Assembly: GCF_000708205.1 (NCBI RefSeq)
Contig: NW_014575557.1
Location: forward strand, 779,380-843,379
Length of the DNA: 64,000 nt
Direction: 5' to 3'
DNA from: Mixia osmundae IAM 14324
Lineage: Eukaryota > Basidiomycota > Mixiomycetes > Mixiales > Mixiaceae
Both the position numbers and the translations under genes were made by a program. Position 1 is the stretch's first letter. Each line of letters begins with the position of its first letter. This document shows, in pieces, positions 1 through 9,245 of the stretch. The notes beneath the pieces were generated by a model that worked only from the letters and a program-made list of their open reading frames with translations, was not told the DNA's origin and made no database searches.

Positions 1-1076
1 AAGTCGCCCTGATACAGCTCGCAATCTATGAAGTGATCGACATGATCCTCACCACAGACTCGGACGCGCTGCTGCTCGGATTGCCACTCGACGGTGATCC
101 TCCTCTGAGCTCAGATGTGGTGATCGTGCGCGACTCCTTTGCACTTGACTTTTACCAGACAGACAAGCCAGCGTTCAGTACCTATGTCGAGCGCGCGAAA
201 GACTGGCTGCGGCTGCCACAAGATATCTACTCGGCGAAGCTCGTCGCAGATATCTTCAGTAATCGTATTGCTGCCACCATCTTTGCTGCCATCACCGGCG
301 GAGACTTTGCTCGGGGATTAGCTCACGATCTTGGCAAGCGAGATGTGCCGTTCTGTGTTGACCTTGCCAACTCAATCGCGCAAAATTACCGCTCTCAGCT
401 GAAGGATACGCAAGAACGAAACACTCAAAGCATCTCGGGAGGAGAACTGCTCGCTCGAACGCGCACCCTCGACATGATCAGGGAGGCGATCGTCGTAGCG
501 CTCGAGCGTCGTCATGGGATATCTGTCCGCGCATTTTCAGAGGAGGCTACCTCACCGTTGAGGCCCGACATACAGCAGCTCTATCTACTGCCTGTCTTCT
601 CGCCAGAAGCCGATATCGAAGCAGCCAGGAAATCCCTGGAGTGGCCCTATGTGCCTCTGACGAGTAGCATCATTAGCAATATTGAGGAGCTCCTAGGTGA
701 CGCTAAGCGATATGCTGTCGTCTTTGAGCGATCAGTCAAAGACGTCGTCATTGCTGCTACCGCCCACGCCATTCTGCGTATTCGCATCGTGCGCGCCCAA
801 GCTAGACAATCGCTGCCCCAACCCCAGCGCGAGCTCATCTTCAGAAAGAGCTTAGATCGCGAGGAGCTAGTCTACATCAGAGAGGAGGCCGCTACATCTA
901 GCAGATCCTGCAATATCCTCCTGCGTCGACAGGCTGATCTGCCCCGCGACTCAAGGTCTATCCCGTCTCGGCGTCTCTCTGGCGCATCGCAGAAGAACAA
1001 TCGGCAGTACATGTCACCCTCCATAGATTTGCAGAAGCCTAATCAAATTAGCACGTGCTTGTACAACAACTGTTGA
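1..1076 (+). CDS. XPG/GEN1-like structure-specific nuclease, 3' part only
   Basis: The reading frame is open from base 3 and runs off the left edge, so the N-terminal half is missing. The first residues read as an XPG-I segment (ILTTDSDALLLG), the acidic motif of the FEN1/XPG/GEN1 nuclease family, and a second family-like block follows (AAITGGDFARGLAH, compare LLSGGDYDxGLPGCG of fungal GEN1/Yen1-type proteins). In that family these acidic residues bind the metal ions that cut flaps or Holliday junctions. The usual glycine- and cysteine-rich helix-hairpin turn is weak here, so activity on junctions is inference. The last 100 residues are basic and Ser-rich. It ends 65 bp before the convergent transporter gene. 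FEN1 itself is unlikely because the C-terminal part is unlike it. Confidence 0.6.
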   Translation, partial: VALIQLAIYEVIDMILTTDSDALLLGLPLDGDPPLSSDVVIVRDSFALDFYQTDKPAFSTYVERAKDWLRLPQDIYSAKLVADIFSNRIAATIFAAITGGDFARGLAHDLGKRDVPFCVDLANSIAQNYRSQLKDTQERNTQSISGGELLARTRTLDMIREAIVVALERRHGISVRAFSEEATSPLRPDIQQLYLLPVFSPEADIEAARKSLEWPYVPLTSSIISNIEELLGDAKRYAVVFERSVKDVVIAATAHAILRIRIVRAQARQSLPQPQRELIFRKSLDREELVYIREEAATSSRSCNILLRRQADLPRDSRSIPSRRLSGASQKNNRQYMSPSIDLQKPNQISTCLYNNC

Positions 1077-1141
1077 TTGTGTCACAATTGCGCTCGTCTA
1101 TGTGTTGTCGTGGCTAATTGTACATCGTCGCTTACTCTCGC

Positions 1142-3513
1142 TTATGCGTCTTCGTCTGTTGGCGTCCAGGACTCATCATGCGCAGTCTGGAGCGCGTCTA
1201 GGAAATCTGTCTCCTCATTCGTCAGCACGACTTGCCGCGACCACCGAGCCGCAAGGAGCGTCATGACACTTCCGTACAGGAACACCCAGACGACGTCTTT
1301 GCTTTGCTTGGCAGGAGTCAGCCGCCTGCTCGTCTCGTTGTCTCCCTCGCCCAGCTCTACAAGCTTGAAAATAATGCTCGACACAACGGCGACGACAAGC
1401 TGAGGTAGGACGATTGATAGGTTCATGATGCCGATCATCACACCGCCCGTCTCTTGTGCAGTCGAAGTCGCGCCAGTATACGACTGCTGGCGAGCATGGC
1501 GATGTCTGGGCTCAAGTAGCGGCTGACACTCGTCCAGAGCAGCTCTTGTCCTTGCTCGATAATCGAGCACGCCTGATTGATCAGAGCCTGATCTCGCATG
1601 TCCTTGTGTAGGCGTCGAGACCGACGGTTCGGCCTTGAAAGTCTCCTTGATCTCGCGAATATATGCCATCAGGTAGGCAAAGGGCACCTAGATCTATTAA
1701 TGTCAGTTAATCCGTTTAATGCTGGCAATTGACTTACCCAGCACGTGATTGCCCAAGGTACGCCAATAAGGGCGACGAGTGTGGTCGCGCCACGCGCAGA
1801 ATCGACAAAGACCGTGATCAGCATGAGCAGTGAGAAAAGCAGGTGCGAGGCAGTCCATGCGTTTTTGAGCGTTGCGGAAGCGAGCGAATATCTCAGCAAG
1901 AAAGGCATTCTTCGCTTGCTCAGTGCCGCACCTCGAGCTGCAGCGAGCAAGGGAGGCAGCATAGCGCCTGTGCCCGCAGCGACGAGTGCGAAGAAGAGCA
2001 GCGCAAGGGCGCCAGCACGTCCGGCCTCCTCGTCGCTTTCGCCCGATGAGTGATGCAGATGATCGTTCTTCCACGATTGAGCAACATAGGTTGAGGCATA
2101 AAATAAGAAGGGAAACCAGCCGGACCACGCCGCAAATTGGACAGAGCATAGCTTTCGAATGGGTACCGGTAGCATGACGATAGCATCCCATACTTCGATT
2201 AATGAGTGTTGAAACTGCCTGAATATCCCTCTTCGTGCGTGCTCACTCTTGTCGTCTTTGTCATCTGTTTCTGGCTTTGCAGGTATCTCGGGCTGGGTGA
2301 CGCAAGTGACCAAGATGCAGAGGCCACCCAGGACCAGTGAGATTATGCAGAGCTTGCGGAATTGCGAGCCTCCAAGCCAACGGAATACAGGCGCTCGCTG
2401 AAGGTTAGTGAAGCCGAGCGCATAACCGGCAACGTTGCCTATCTGGGTCATGCGCGAATGCCAGGCATTTGCATTGCCCTGCTGCCTGGAAGGCGCTCTA
2501 TCGAGGATCAGCGAACGCGCTGAGGCTTGTAAGCCATTCAGGGCAAAGTCGAGGACGTAAAAGGCAGGGACTGCTACCCAACGCGCGACAGAGAGCAGAT
2601 GCTCCCCCAGCGCAGGGTCCCAATCACCAACACCAAAGCCGAACAGATCGATCAGCCATCTCGCGATTTCCCCTGAAAAGGCGAGAAAGAGGGTCGAGAT
2701 GACGATGAGAGCGTAGGAGGCCAATATGAAAGCTCTCCGTCTAAAGCGGGATTGGCTGCGATCAGAATATGCGCCAACGAGAGGCTGGACGATGAGGCCG
2801 CCCAAAGGTCCAGCTAGCCAGACGAGAGCTGTGAGCTGTTTCGAAAGACCGAGAGAGAGCAAGAAGGGCGTCCCGTAGCCGAGCTCGATGGACCAAGAAA
2901 GCTGTGCGGCTAAGATTGCGAGATTGAGATTGACCAGTTGAAGCTCGCTCAGCCGAGCAGTGAGGCTTCTTGAGCTCGCAGTCGATATTTGACTTGAGCG
3001 CAGCGGATCCGAGCTGTCGTCTTTAGGCGTCTGCGCTTGCTCCAGCATGCGACGGGTGTAGCTTAGATCGTCTGCAGATGGCGATGGCAAGGGCACGCTC
3101 GCAGCACGGGAAGCAGACTGTGCCCGCCTGGGTGGTGCAGCAGGCCGTCCGAAGCTTAGAGCTCCATATTGGGATGTGCTAGACGAAGATGGATCTGCGC
3201 TTCTGGGACTGGTAGGCTCCTCATCCGGCATCGTTCTGTGAGACTCGCTGAAGAAGCGGCCGATAGCTCTTTGTTTGCCTTTGAAGCCTGCGCTGAGGCT
3301 AGGTATGCGACGGGCGAGGGCAGATGATTTGGGGCCCGTTGCTGAAGGTGAAAAGTGCGGAGTTGCAAAAGACTGATAGTGCTGCTGTAAGGGCTCCCTG
3401 GCGGGACTTTGCTGATTGTGCTCCCTTGTAGGTGTGCTCTGCTCGCCGACGCTTCTTTGCTCGCCAGCGTCCGGGCTCGTAGCCCTGAAGGGTGGTCCAC
3501 TGCGAGCGGCCAT
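1142..3513 (-). CDS. SLC45/sucrose-type MFS transporter
   Basis: Two exons on the minus strand, 3513-1738 and 1687-1142, joined across a 50 nt GTAAGT...TAG intron (1688-1737, phase 0); 773 residues. The first in-frame ATG is at 3513; the longer frame upstream has only a GTG. Residues 1 to about 190 are a Ser/Pro-rich cytoplasmic tail. Then come paired hydrophobic helices with the family signature GAYSDRSQSRFRRRAF, the loop 2-3 motif of SLC45 and plant SUC sucrose-proton symporters, and a large central loop. Family knowledge suggests a plasma or vacuolar membrane proton-coupled importer of sucrose, maltose or similar glucosides, as in fission yeast Sut1. Substrate cannot be told from sequence. 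It shares a 169 bp promoter region with the divergent DUF202-like gene. Confidence 0.85.
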
Positions 3514-3682
3514 ATGTCTGTAGGTCGAGCGCTCAGGCCGGGTCAACGCTGCTGAACAGATGGACGTCGGTGGATTTCCAAAAGGCCTGAGGCCAATGAT
3601 GTCGTTATCGATCACGCGATCACGTGGGCAATCTCAGCGGTGGGCGTATATATGCACATGCGAAGTCAGTACGAGCAACCAG
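3514..3682. promoter_or_regulatory. Shared divergent promoter with TATA and E-box
   Basis: This 169 bp stretch separates the start codons of two divergent genes. It holds a clear TATA-like run, GTATATATGC at 3646-3655, about 30 bp upstream of the plus-strand ATG at 3683, and a palindromic CACGTG E-box at 3621-3626. Both are visible directly; their use is inferred from position. Confidence 0.45.
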
Positions 3683-4951
3683 ATGGCACAAGCAGACCCC
3701 AAGGGCAAGCAGAGGACGATCTCGCCCACCATTGAGGAGACCCTGCTCGGCAATGAAAGCGAGACGAGCTCAGGCGTCGAGTCTGATGACTCTGGCGACA
3801 ACAGGCGACAAAAGTCGAGACGAAAAGGCAGTCACAGAGGCAAGGAGCGGCCGCAGTACCTCTATCAGGGTCATCGTAGGAGCAGCTTCCTGACGGATGA
3901 CATCAGCGAGCTGACAGAGCTCCGTGCAAGGTCTGTCAGCTCGTAGAAAGTTCAGATTTCTTGGCTCAGCGTTGCGAGCAGGCAACGCACTTTTGATGGT
4001 GCCTACTTTCGCACTGCCCTCGGAAGCATATCATATGCTCTCGTCATCCTGAAGGTGCGCTACGTTTGCTTGGATTGATATGCTCACGCTGACGCTTGCA
4101 TACAGATCTTCGACAATTCGTTCATCACCATTGGCTTGATCTATGTCATCGTGGCAGGCCTGATCTTCTTGCTGTCCATCTTGCGACGACGACGGTCCAA
4201 CCACGACTTTGCAGACGTACATCGCTTGGAGGTAGCAGCCGAGCTCGAGGCGGCAGCTCGGAAAGCTCAAACGCGACTCAAGAGAGATGTGCAACCACCC
4301 GAATCGGCTCGACTGCTACATCCGACGAGCTCGAGTCCCCGGATGATCTCATTCGCCATGCCGCCGTCGTTCGAACGAGATGCGCTCGCTCGCTCATGGA
4401 CTGCGCCTGGCTCACCCCAGAACTATGGCAGTCTGTCCACGAGCAGGCGAGCGAGATCATTCAAGAGCAAGCTCAGCAGCAGCCTCAATCAGTTTATCGA
4501 TGATTCCTTCGTCACTCAATCGCAGAGAGAGGCCGCCTTGCGCACTGAAGCAGAGGACGCGCGTCTCAGCGCACCGCCAGCCCGACCGCGTTCAGCTTGG
4601 CCCGATCTGCTTGCTCAGCCTGGCGAAGAGACCTTTCTCATGGATTCGCCAGAGCTACAGCAGAGTCAGAGCATACCCGAGGGCAGGACTGGCAGTCCGA
4701 AGCTATCGAATACGAGCAAGATACCGGTGGTGCGGCGCAGATTTGGTTCTTTGACCTCGCTCGCATCCCTTGGTCGGCGGTCATTGATGGGCAGGTCAGA
4801 TTCGCCAACGCGTCAGTCACAGCCACAAGAGTCACAGCTGCCGAGAATCTTTGGACGCAACTTCCGGACGTCTGGCGATATCGTGGTGCTTCTCATTGTC
4901 TGCCTCATCGGACTCGAGCTCGCGTTGTTCATCCTGATCTTGAAGATTTGA
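3683..4951 (+). CDS. DUF202-like multi-pass membrane protein
   Basis: Three exons: 3683-3930, 3970-4054 and 4106-4951 (392 residues). Intron 1 is only 39 nt (GTCTGT...CAG), intron 2 is 51 nt with a CTGAC branch site. Splicing them creates a continuous block, RQRTFDGAYFRTALGS, followed by two hydrophobic helices; this resembles the NERTFLAWxRT motif of DUF202 proteins and of the Vtc1 membrane subunit. Residues 1-80 are charged and Ser-rich, the middle about 200 residues are basic and low complexity, and the last 25 residues form one more strongly hydrophobic helix before an immediate stop, like a tail anchor. Function is unknown; DUF202 proteins sit in vacuole or plasma membranes. The stop lies only 21 bp from the convergent ARPC5 stop. 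Confidence 0.7.
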
Positions 4952-4972
4952 CATGCTACAACAGGAGAGGCG

Positions 4973-5670
4973 TCACACCCTTCGATGATCAGACATGACT
5001 CGGACGATGCAGCCCGTGCCGGCAATCTCTGTCAGCTTTCACAGATCAGGCCCAGTCAGTTCAGAGGCAACGCGCGGTCATGTGAGAATGGCACACCTTT
5101 TCATGCCAGCTGAGCAAGACAGCGCAAGAGTTGCCAGGGATGATGTTGCCAACCGGTGCGCCTGCTCCGTACATGGCACCGCCGCTCGAGCTATCCTCGG
5201 GCTCTGACATGCCCTTGTAGAGATACTTCATGAGCGTGTCTTGCTGTTCGGGCGAGAGTGTCTTGATCGTCTTTGCAATCTCTGTCGAGCGGACTTGTGA
5301 CAGTATGAGCAGGATGCAGGCGAGTGATGTTGTCTGTCGAGTTGGTGACCACATCAGCATAGGCACCACTTGATGGCTACGCCGCATTGGCTGACCTTTG
5401 CATCTGCGTGCTCGGGACCGTACGGCGGCTCGTTCAGCACGGTGACCAAGCTACTTGTGTAGTCTCCCCTGCAGCCGGACGCCTGACATGAGCACAAGTT
5501 GCTGATGAGCAAGGGCTGGCTCGCTTCTGTAGCAATGCACGGATATCCCTCTCTTTCCGCTTAGCCAAACTTGCGCTCTCCTGCGGCGAGTAAGGATAGG
5601 CATCGTAGAGATCCGACTCTTCCACTCTGTCGTCGTCAAACGCATCCACGTCTATCCTTCGAAAGGCCAT
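4973..5670 (-). CDS. ARC15: Arp2/3 complex 16 kDa subunit ARPC5
   Basis: Four exons on the minus strand: 5670-5525, 5468-5396, 5333-5097 and 5026-4973, giving 169 residues. Recognised from the start MAFRRIDVDAFDDDRVEESD, the block QDTLMKYLYKGM, the segment LLSWHEK, and the end AGTGCIVRVMSDHRRV, all typical of ARPC5, the smallest Arp2/3 subunit that joins the Arp2-ARPC1 arm during branched actin nucleation. It is slightly longer than the usual 150 because of a Gly/Ser insert before the WHEK segment. Intron 1 (5469-5524) has a GC donor, AA then GCGAGC; it is the only splice that gives the expected LLQKGDY, and no GT donor in the interval restores the frame. Introns 2 and 3 are ordinary GT-AG (62 and 70 nt). 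Confidence 0.93.
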
Positions 5671-5940
5671 CTCGCTGTCAGCCTCGAAGTGACGAAGGCG
5701 CGCGAGCTCAAGCGCTCATGAGATCGGCGCCAAGGTCTATCGGCCTCTGCTGTCACCTTGCTCTCACGACCCGGCGACGCTCAGCGACAAACAGCTCGGG
5801 AACACTCGATGCAGAACCAAAGTACAGCTTGCATGCGAGCTCCCTTGACACAGCACACGACTTATGCGTGCTTGGCCTTGACAGCGACGACGGGCGTGCC
5901 CTTGCCTTGGCTGAGCCCTGTCAGGCCCGAGCCGCGTCAG

Positions 5941-6437
5941 CTATGTATCAGTCGCTGACAGAAGAACAGGCTTGCACTTCTCCTGCACCATCTTGTACAT
6001 CTCGCTCGTGTGAGGGTTGTAGACTCTACCGCCCTTCTTGGCGATAGGTTTGCCGGCGCGCTTGTCGAAGCCCAAGTCTGCCTTGACCTTGTCACCGACT
6101 GGCGACAGACAGCATAGATCAGAACGTCTGCGTGCGCTCCCTGGTGGAGCACCTACCTGACTTTATAGCCTCCTTGATGTCAAATCCACGCTCGACGTGC
6201 GAGCCATCGGCGGTTTCGACTGTTTGGCAAAGACGTCTCAGTCGTGCCAGTCAGCTCACCAATGAGGCGCTTACATTTGGCATTGACCGCACGCTCTGCA
6301 ATCTTGTACGCCTCCTCTGCTTGCTTGAACCTCTCAGCAACGACACGCCGTTGCTGAGGTAGAATGGACGAGCCATTGGCAAAGGCAACGATTGCCATCG
6401 AGGCCACGCAGAGCAAGACGAAGAATTTAGCAAACAT
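5941..6437 (-). CDS. Small secreted protein, no recognised family
   Basis: Three exons on the minus strand, 6437-6260, 6219-6157 and 6098-5941, with introns of 40 and 58 nt (both phase 1, both GT-AG); 132 residues. The first 22 residues are a strong signal peptide (MFAKFFVLLCVASMAIVAFA). The mature part is small, basic and helix-prone, with only two cysteines, and contains an ADGSHVERGFDIKEAIKS block and a Lys-rich GKPIAKKGGRVYNP block. I do not recognise the family. Small size and secretion would fit an effector-like or wall-associated protein, but two cysteines make it unlike typical Cys-rich effectors. Other internal ATGs lie after the signal peptide, so the chosen start is favoured. Confidence 0.7.
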
Positions 6438-6563
6438 GTTGTCGTATGTTACGATAGACTGCAAAGTCTGAGTCTTCGATGTCTCAACAAGTCGCTAGAG
6501 GAAGAATGAGGGTTGATGCATCATGGCAACAAAGGGGTTTCTGCCCCTCTCATGTTACAGGAG

Positions 6564-9100
6564 TCAAAGCTCGCTAAGCGACGCCGGCAGTTCCAGGATC
6601 CGACAGCGATGGGTCGACTCCAAGTTGCGCAACATGTCCACATCACCGGCCGAGCATGCGATCGAGATGACAGCCTTCAGAGCGGTATGGCTCGCAAGGC
6701 TCAGCACGCTACAAATGACGCGTCAGTCTGAAGGTTGCGCCTCCAATCGCATACGCACCGAGCTGAGTAGTCCTCGACGGCGCGTGGAAGATCGAAGTTG
6801 AGGATGAACTTGACGGTCACATCGGTCATCGTTTTGGCCAGGGCATCATACACCACGAGGCAGCGCTTTGCACCGAATCCTGATCGATAGCGCGACAAGA
6901 CAGCCTGCCGGGCCGTCGAGCCCATATCGCCGCGCTACACGCTCGTCAGAGCAGTACATGTGCTGAGACGAAGACGAACCAGAGCGAGCGCATCGATTCC
7001 GACAGATTGCAGCTTGTACGAGATCGAGTCAACGGCGTCAATGCTTGAGCAATAGATGAGCGCTTCATCAAAGTCCGGATCGTCACACAGATCAAGCAGG
7101 GCGTCCAATTTGATGGCTCTCAACTCGTTGGCTTCCGTTCGTGCTGGATTCGGTGCGATGTACAGAAAGTACTGCTTGGTCGTTCGGACATTGGGCGTGC
7201 TCTGAGCTCCATCGCGGCGAACCAGGACTCGGACAGGTTCGCGGAGGCGAAGGCAAGAAGCAAAGCTGAGCACATCTTGCGGCACAGTGCAGGACAAGAC
7301 AGCTGTCTGACGCTCTCCAGAAGTCATTTCGCTTCCATTTGCGGGAAGCCATCGCGCGAAAGCGAGAACGGATTCGGCCATTCCTCGAGCGATGATCTGG
7401 TCGGTCTCATCGACGACAAACATGCGCACATTGGCGAGTGAGACGGTCTTGAGTCCGAAGATCTCTGTAAGACGGGCAGGCGTGCCGATCACAATGTGAG
7501 GCGTGAGAAGCTGCAGTCCCTGGTGCTCATCAGGCTGCCCCACGAGCGCAGCTGTCTCGACACCAAGAGATCCACCGAGGATAGAGGCGAGGCGAGCAGC
7601 TTGCGTAGCTTGATCAACAGTCGCAGTGACGACCACAACAAGTACGCCTGCGCGTCGATTCGTCATCGTCTGCTGAGGCCAGACTGATCCGTGAGCCTCG
7701 CTGATGATGTTGGCGACGATCTGAATAGCAGGAACGATGTAGATTTGGATGCGTTCCTGCATGGGTGGCGACTGGGCGACGATGTCTTGACTTTCGAGTA
7801 AGCAAGGAATTGCGCGCGCGAGCACTTTTGAAGGCGGACGAAGACCATACTTGGTGATCGAACGCAGCAGGTCGAGCGAGATGCCCAACTGCTCCCATTT
7901 GCCAGTCTGTGCAGATCCGTTGTTGGCGGAAGGAGCGTCTTGGTTGCGTGGTATGGGAAAGCTCATCTGCGAGCGCGATCAGAGGGATCCTCAAATTCAT
8001 AGATATTGCGAGCTCACTTCCGGTACTTGTCCGCCGAGCGTCAAGGCAGCGAATGCTGCATCACCAGCCTGCTCGGCGCCGATGTCGAAGCCGACTGAGC
8101 TGGGCGTAGTACTCGAGGCAAACATGCTCGGCAGGGCACTCGTCACGCTAGGGACTGGCATCTCGAGATGCTCAGGTCCGGGGGCAAAGGCAGTAGCAGG
8201 ATCGTTCAGTCCAGATGCGAGCAGCACATTGGTTGCAAGATCCTGGGCTTCAGCACGCGTAGTGTCACGCACAGGCGTCTGAGCAGATAGGCAGCCGGAG
8301 AGAAAAGAAATGTCTCCCTCGAGCTTGGCGATCGTCTTCTGGCATTGTTCGAGACCGTAGCTTTGCATGATTGCGTCCTCTTCAAGCTGTCTGACGCGCT
8401 GCAGCAAAAGTGAGACTGTCTCTGCCAGATGTGGCCCGGGCTGATGTCTGTTTTGTGGATGGGATGACAGTGTGGGTGACTGAGTGCTGCAGAAGCTGGT
8501 CGCGGAGGAGGTATAGCTCATGCTGCTTGCAGACAAGGCGCTCATGGAAGACACTGGCGAGAGCGATGCGCTTGTTGCGGGTGAAATTTGACCTGGCTTG
8601 CGGATCGCGACGGCTTTGCTTGGTCGGCTTGTGGGCAGTGTAGGACTGACGAGCGGCTCTTTGGTCGCCCAGCGACTAGCTGCAGTCCCGGGCTGATCGG
8701 CCAGTGAGCGTGTAGGGCGCTGATTTGTCTGCGTGACCGGATAGTCTGCAATCGTGCTGGGATTTGAGGATACGACTGCATCCTTTGCGCTTGTGGCGAG
8801 AGCGGTGGTCGTGTCTGTGCTCGAGCTCGAGGGAGTGCTGCTAGCTTCGACACTCTTCTCGCTCGACTTGTCATCTAGGCTTATACTCGAAGCCACAGGC
8901 ATACATGGCGAGGCAGAGCGTGAGCTGCTTGGCTCGAGAGGCTGGCTCTGCTCCTCGGCCGATTGAAACGAACCACCTGAGAATGTGCCGATGGAGCTCA
9001 TCGTGGGCAGCACACTGAGGAGGGCACCGTGCGCTGCGTCGGAACTGGCTGACTGTCGATCTTTGGGGACGTCGTCTAGGACACGCAAAGGGGGAAACAT
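6564..9100 (-). CDS. eIF4A-like pseudo-helicase with long N-terminal extension
   Basis: Four exons on the minus strand: 9100-8018, 7966-6980, 6934-6759 and 6708-6564 (796 residues; introns 51, 45, 50 nt). Residues 1-360 are Ser/Thr-rich and disordered apart from a predicted coiled coil around residues 225-270. Residues 360-796 align end to end with eIF4A, including the block IKxYGxxxPS at the start, RYRSGFGAKRCLVVYD, FILNFDLP, and the C-terminal ILELPASLSEL. Nearly every catalytic motif is changed: Q-motif Gln is Leu, the GTGKT Walker A is replaced by PPMQERI, PTREL is lost, DEAD is DETD, SAT is SCT, and HRIGRGGR aligns without gaps to ARVLSLAS. It should not bind or hydrolyse ATP normally. 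A regulatory or scaffold role in translation is inference. The exon 1-2 join is in frame, supporting one gene, though two adjacent genes cannot be fully excluded. Confidence 0.8.
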
Positions 9101-9245
9101 CGTGAAACGATGAGGGACTTTTGCTGGTTTCGCAGTTTCGCTGCACCGCGACCGGCTTGCCCCTTCAATATCTCAATCGATTGCAGGCCACCGCCTCCTT
9201 CAGGTCTGCAGCGCGTCCGCCTACCGTTGCTTAGATGCTGCATCC

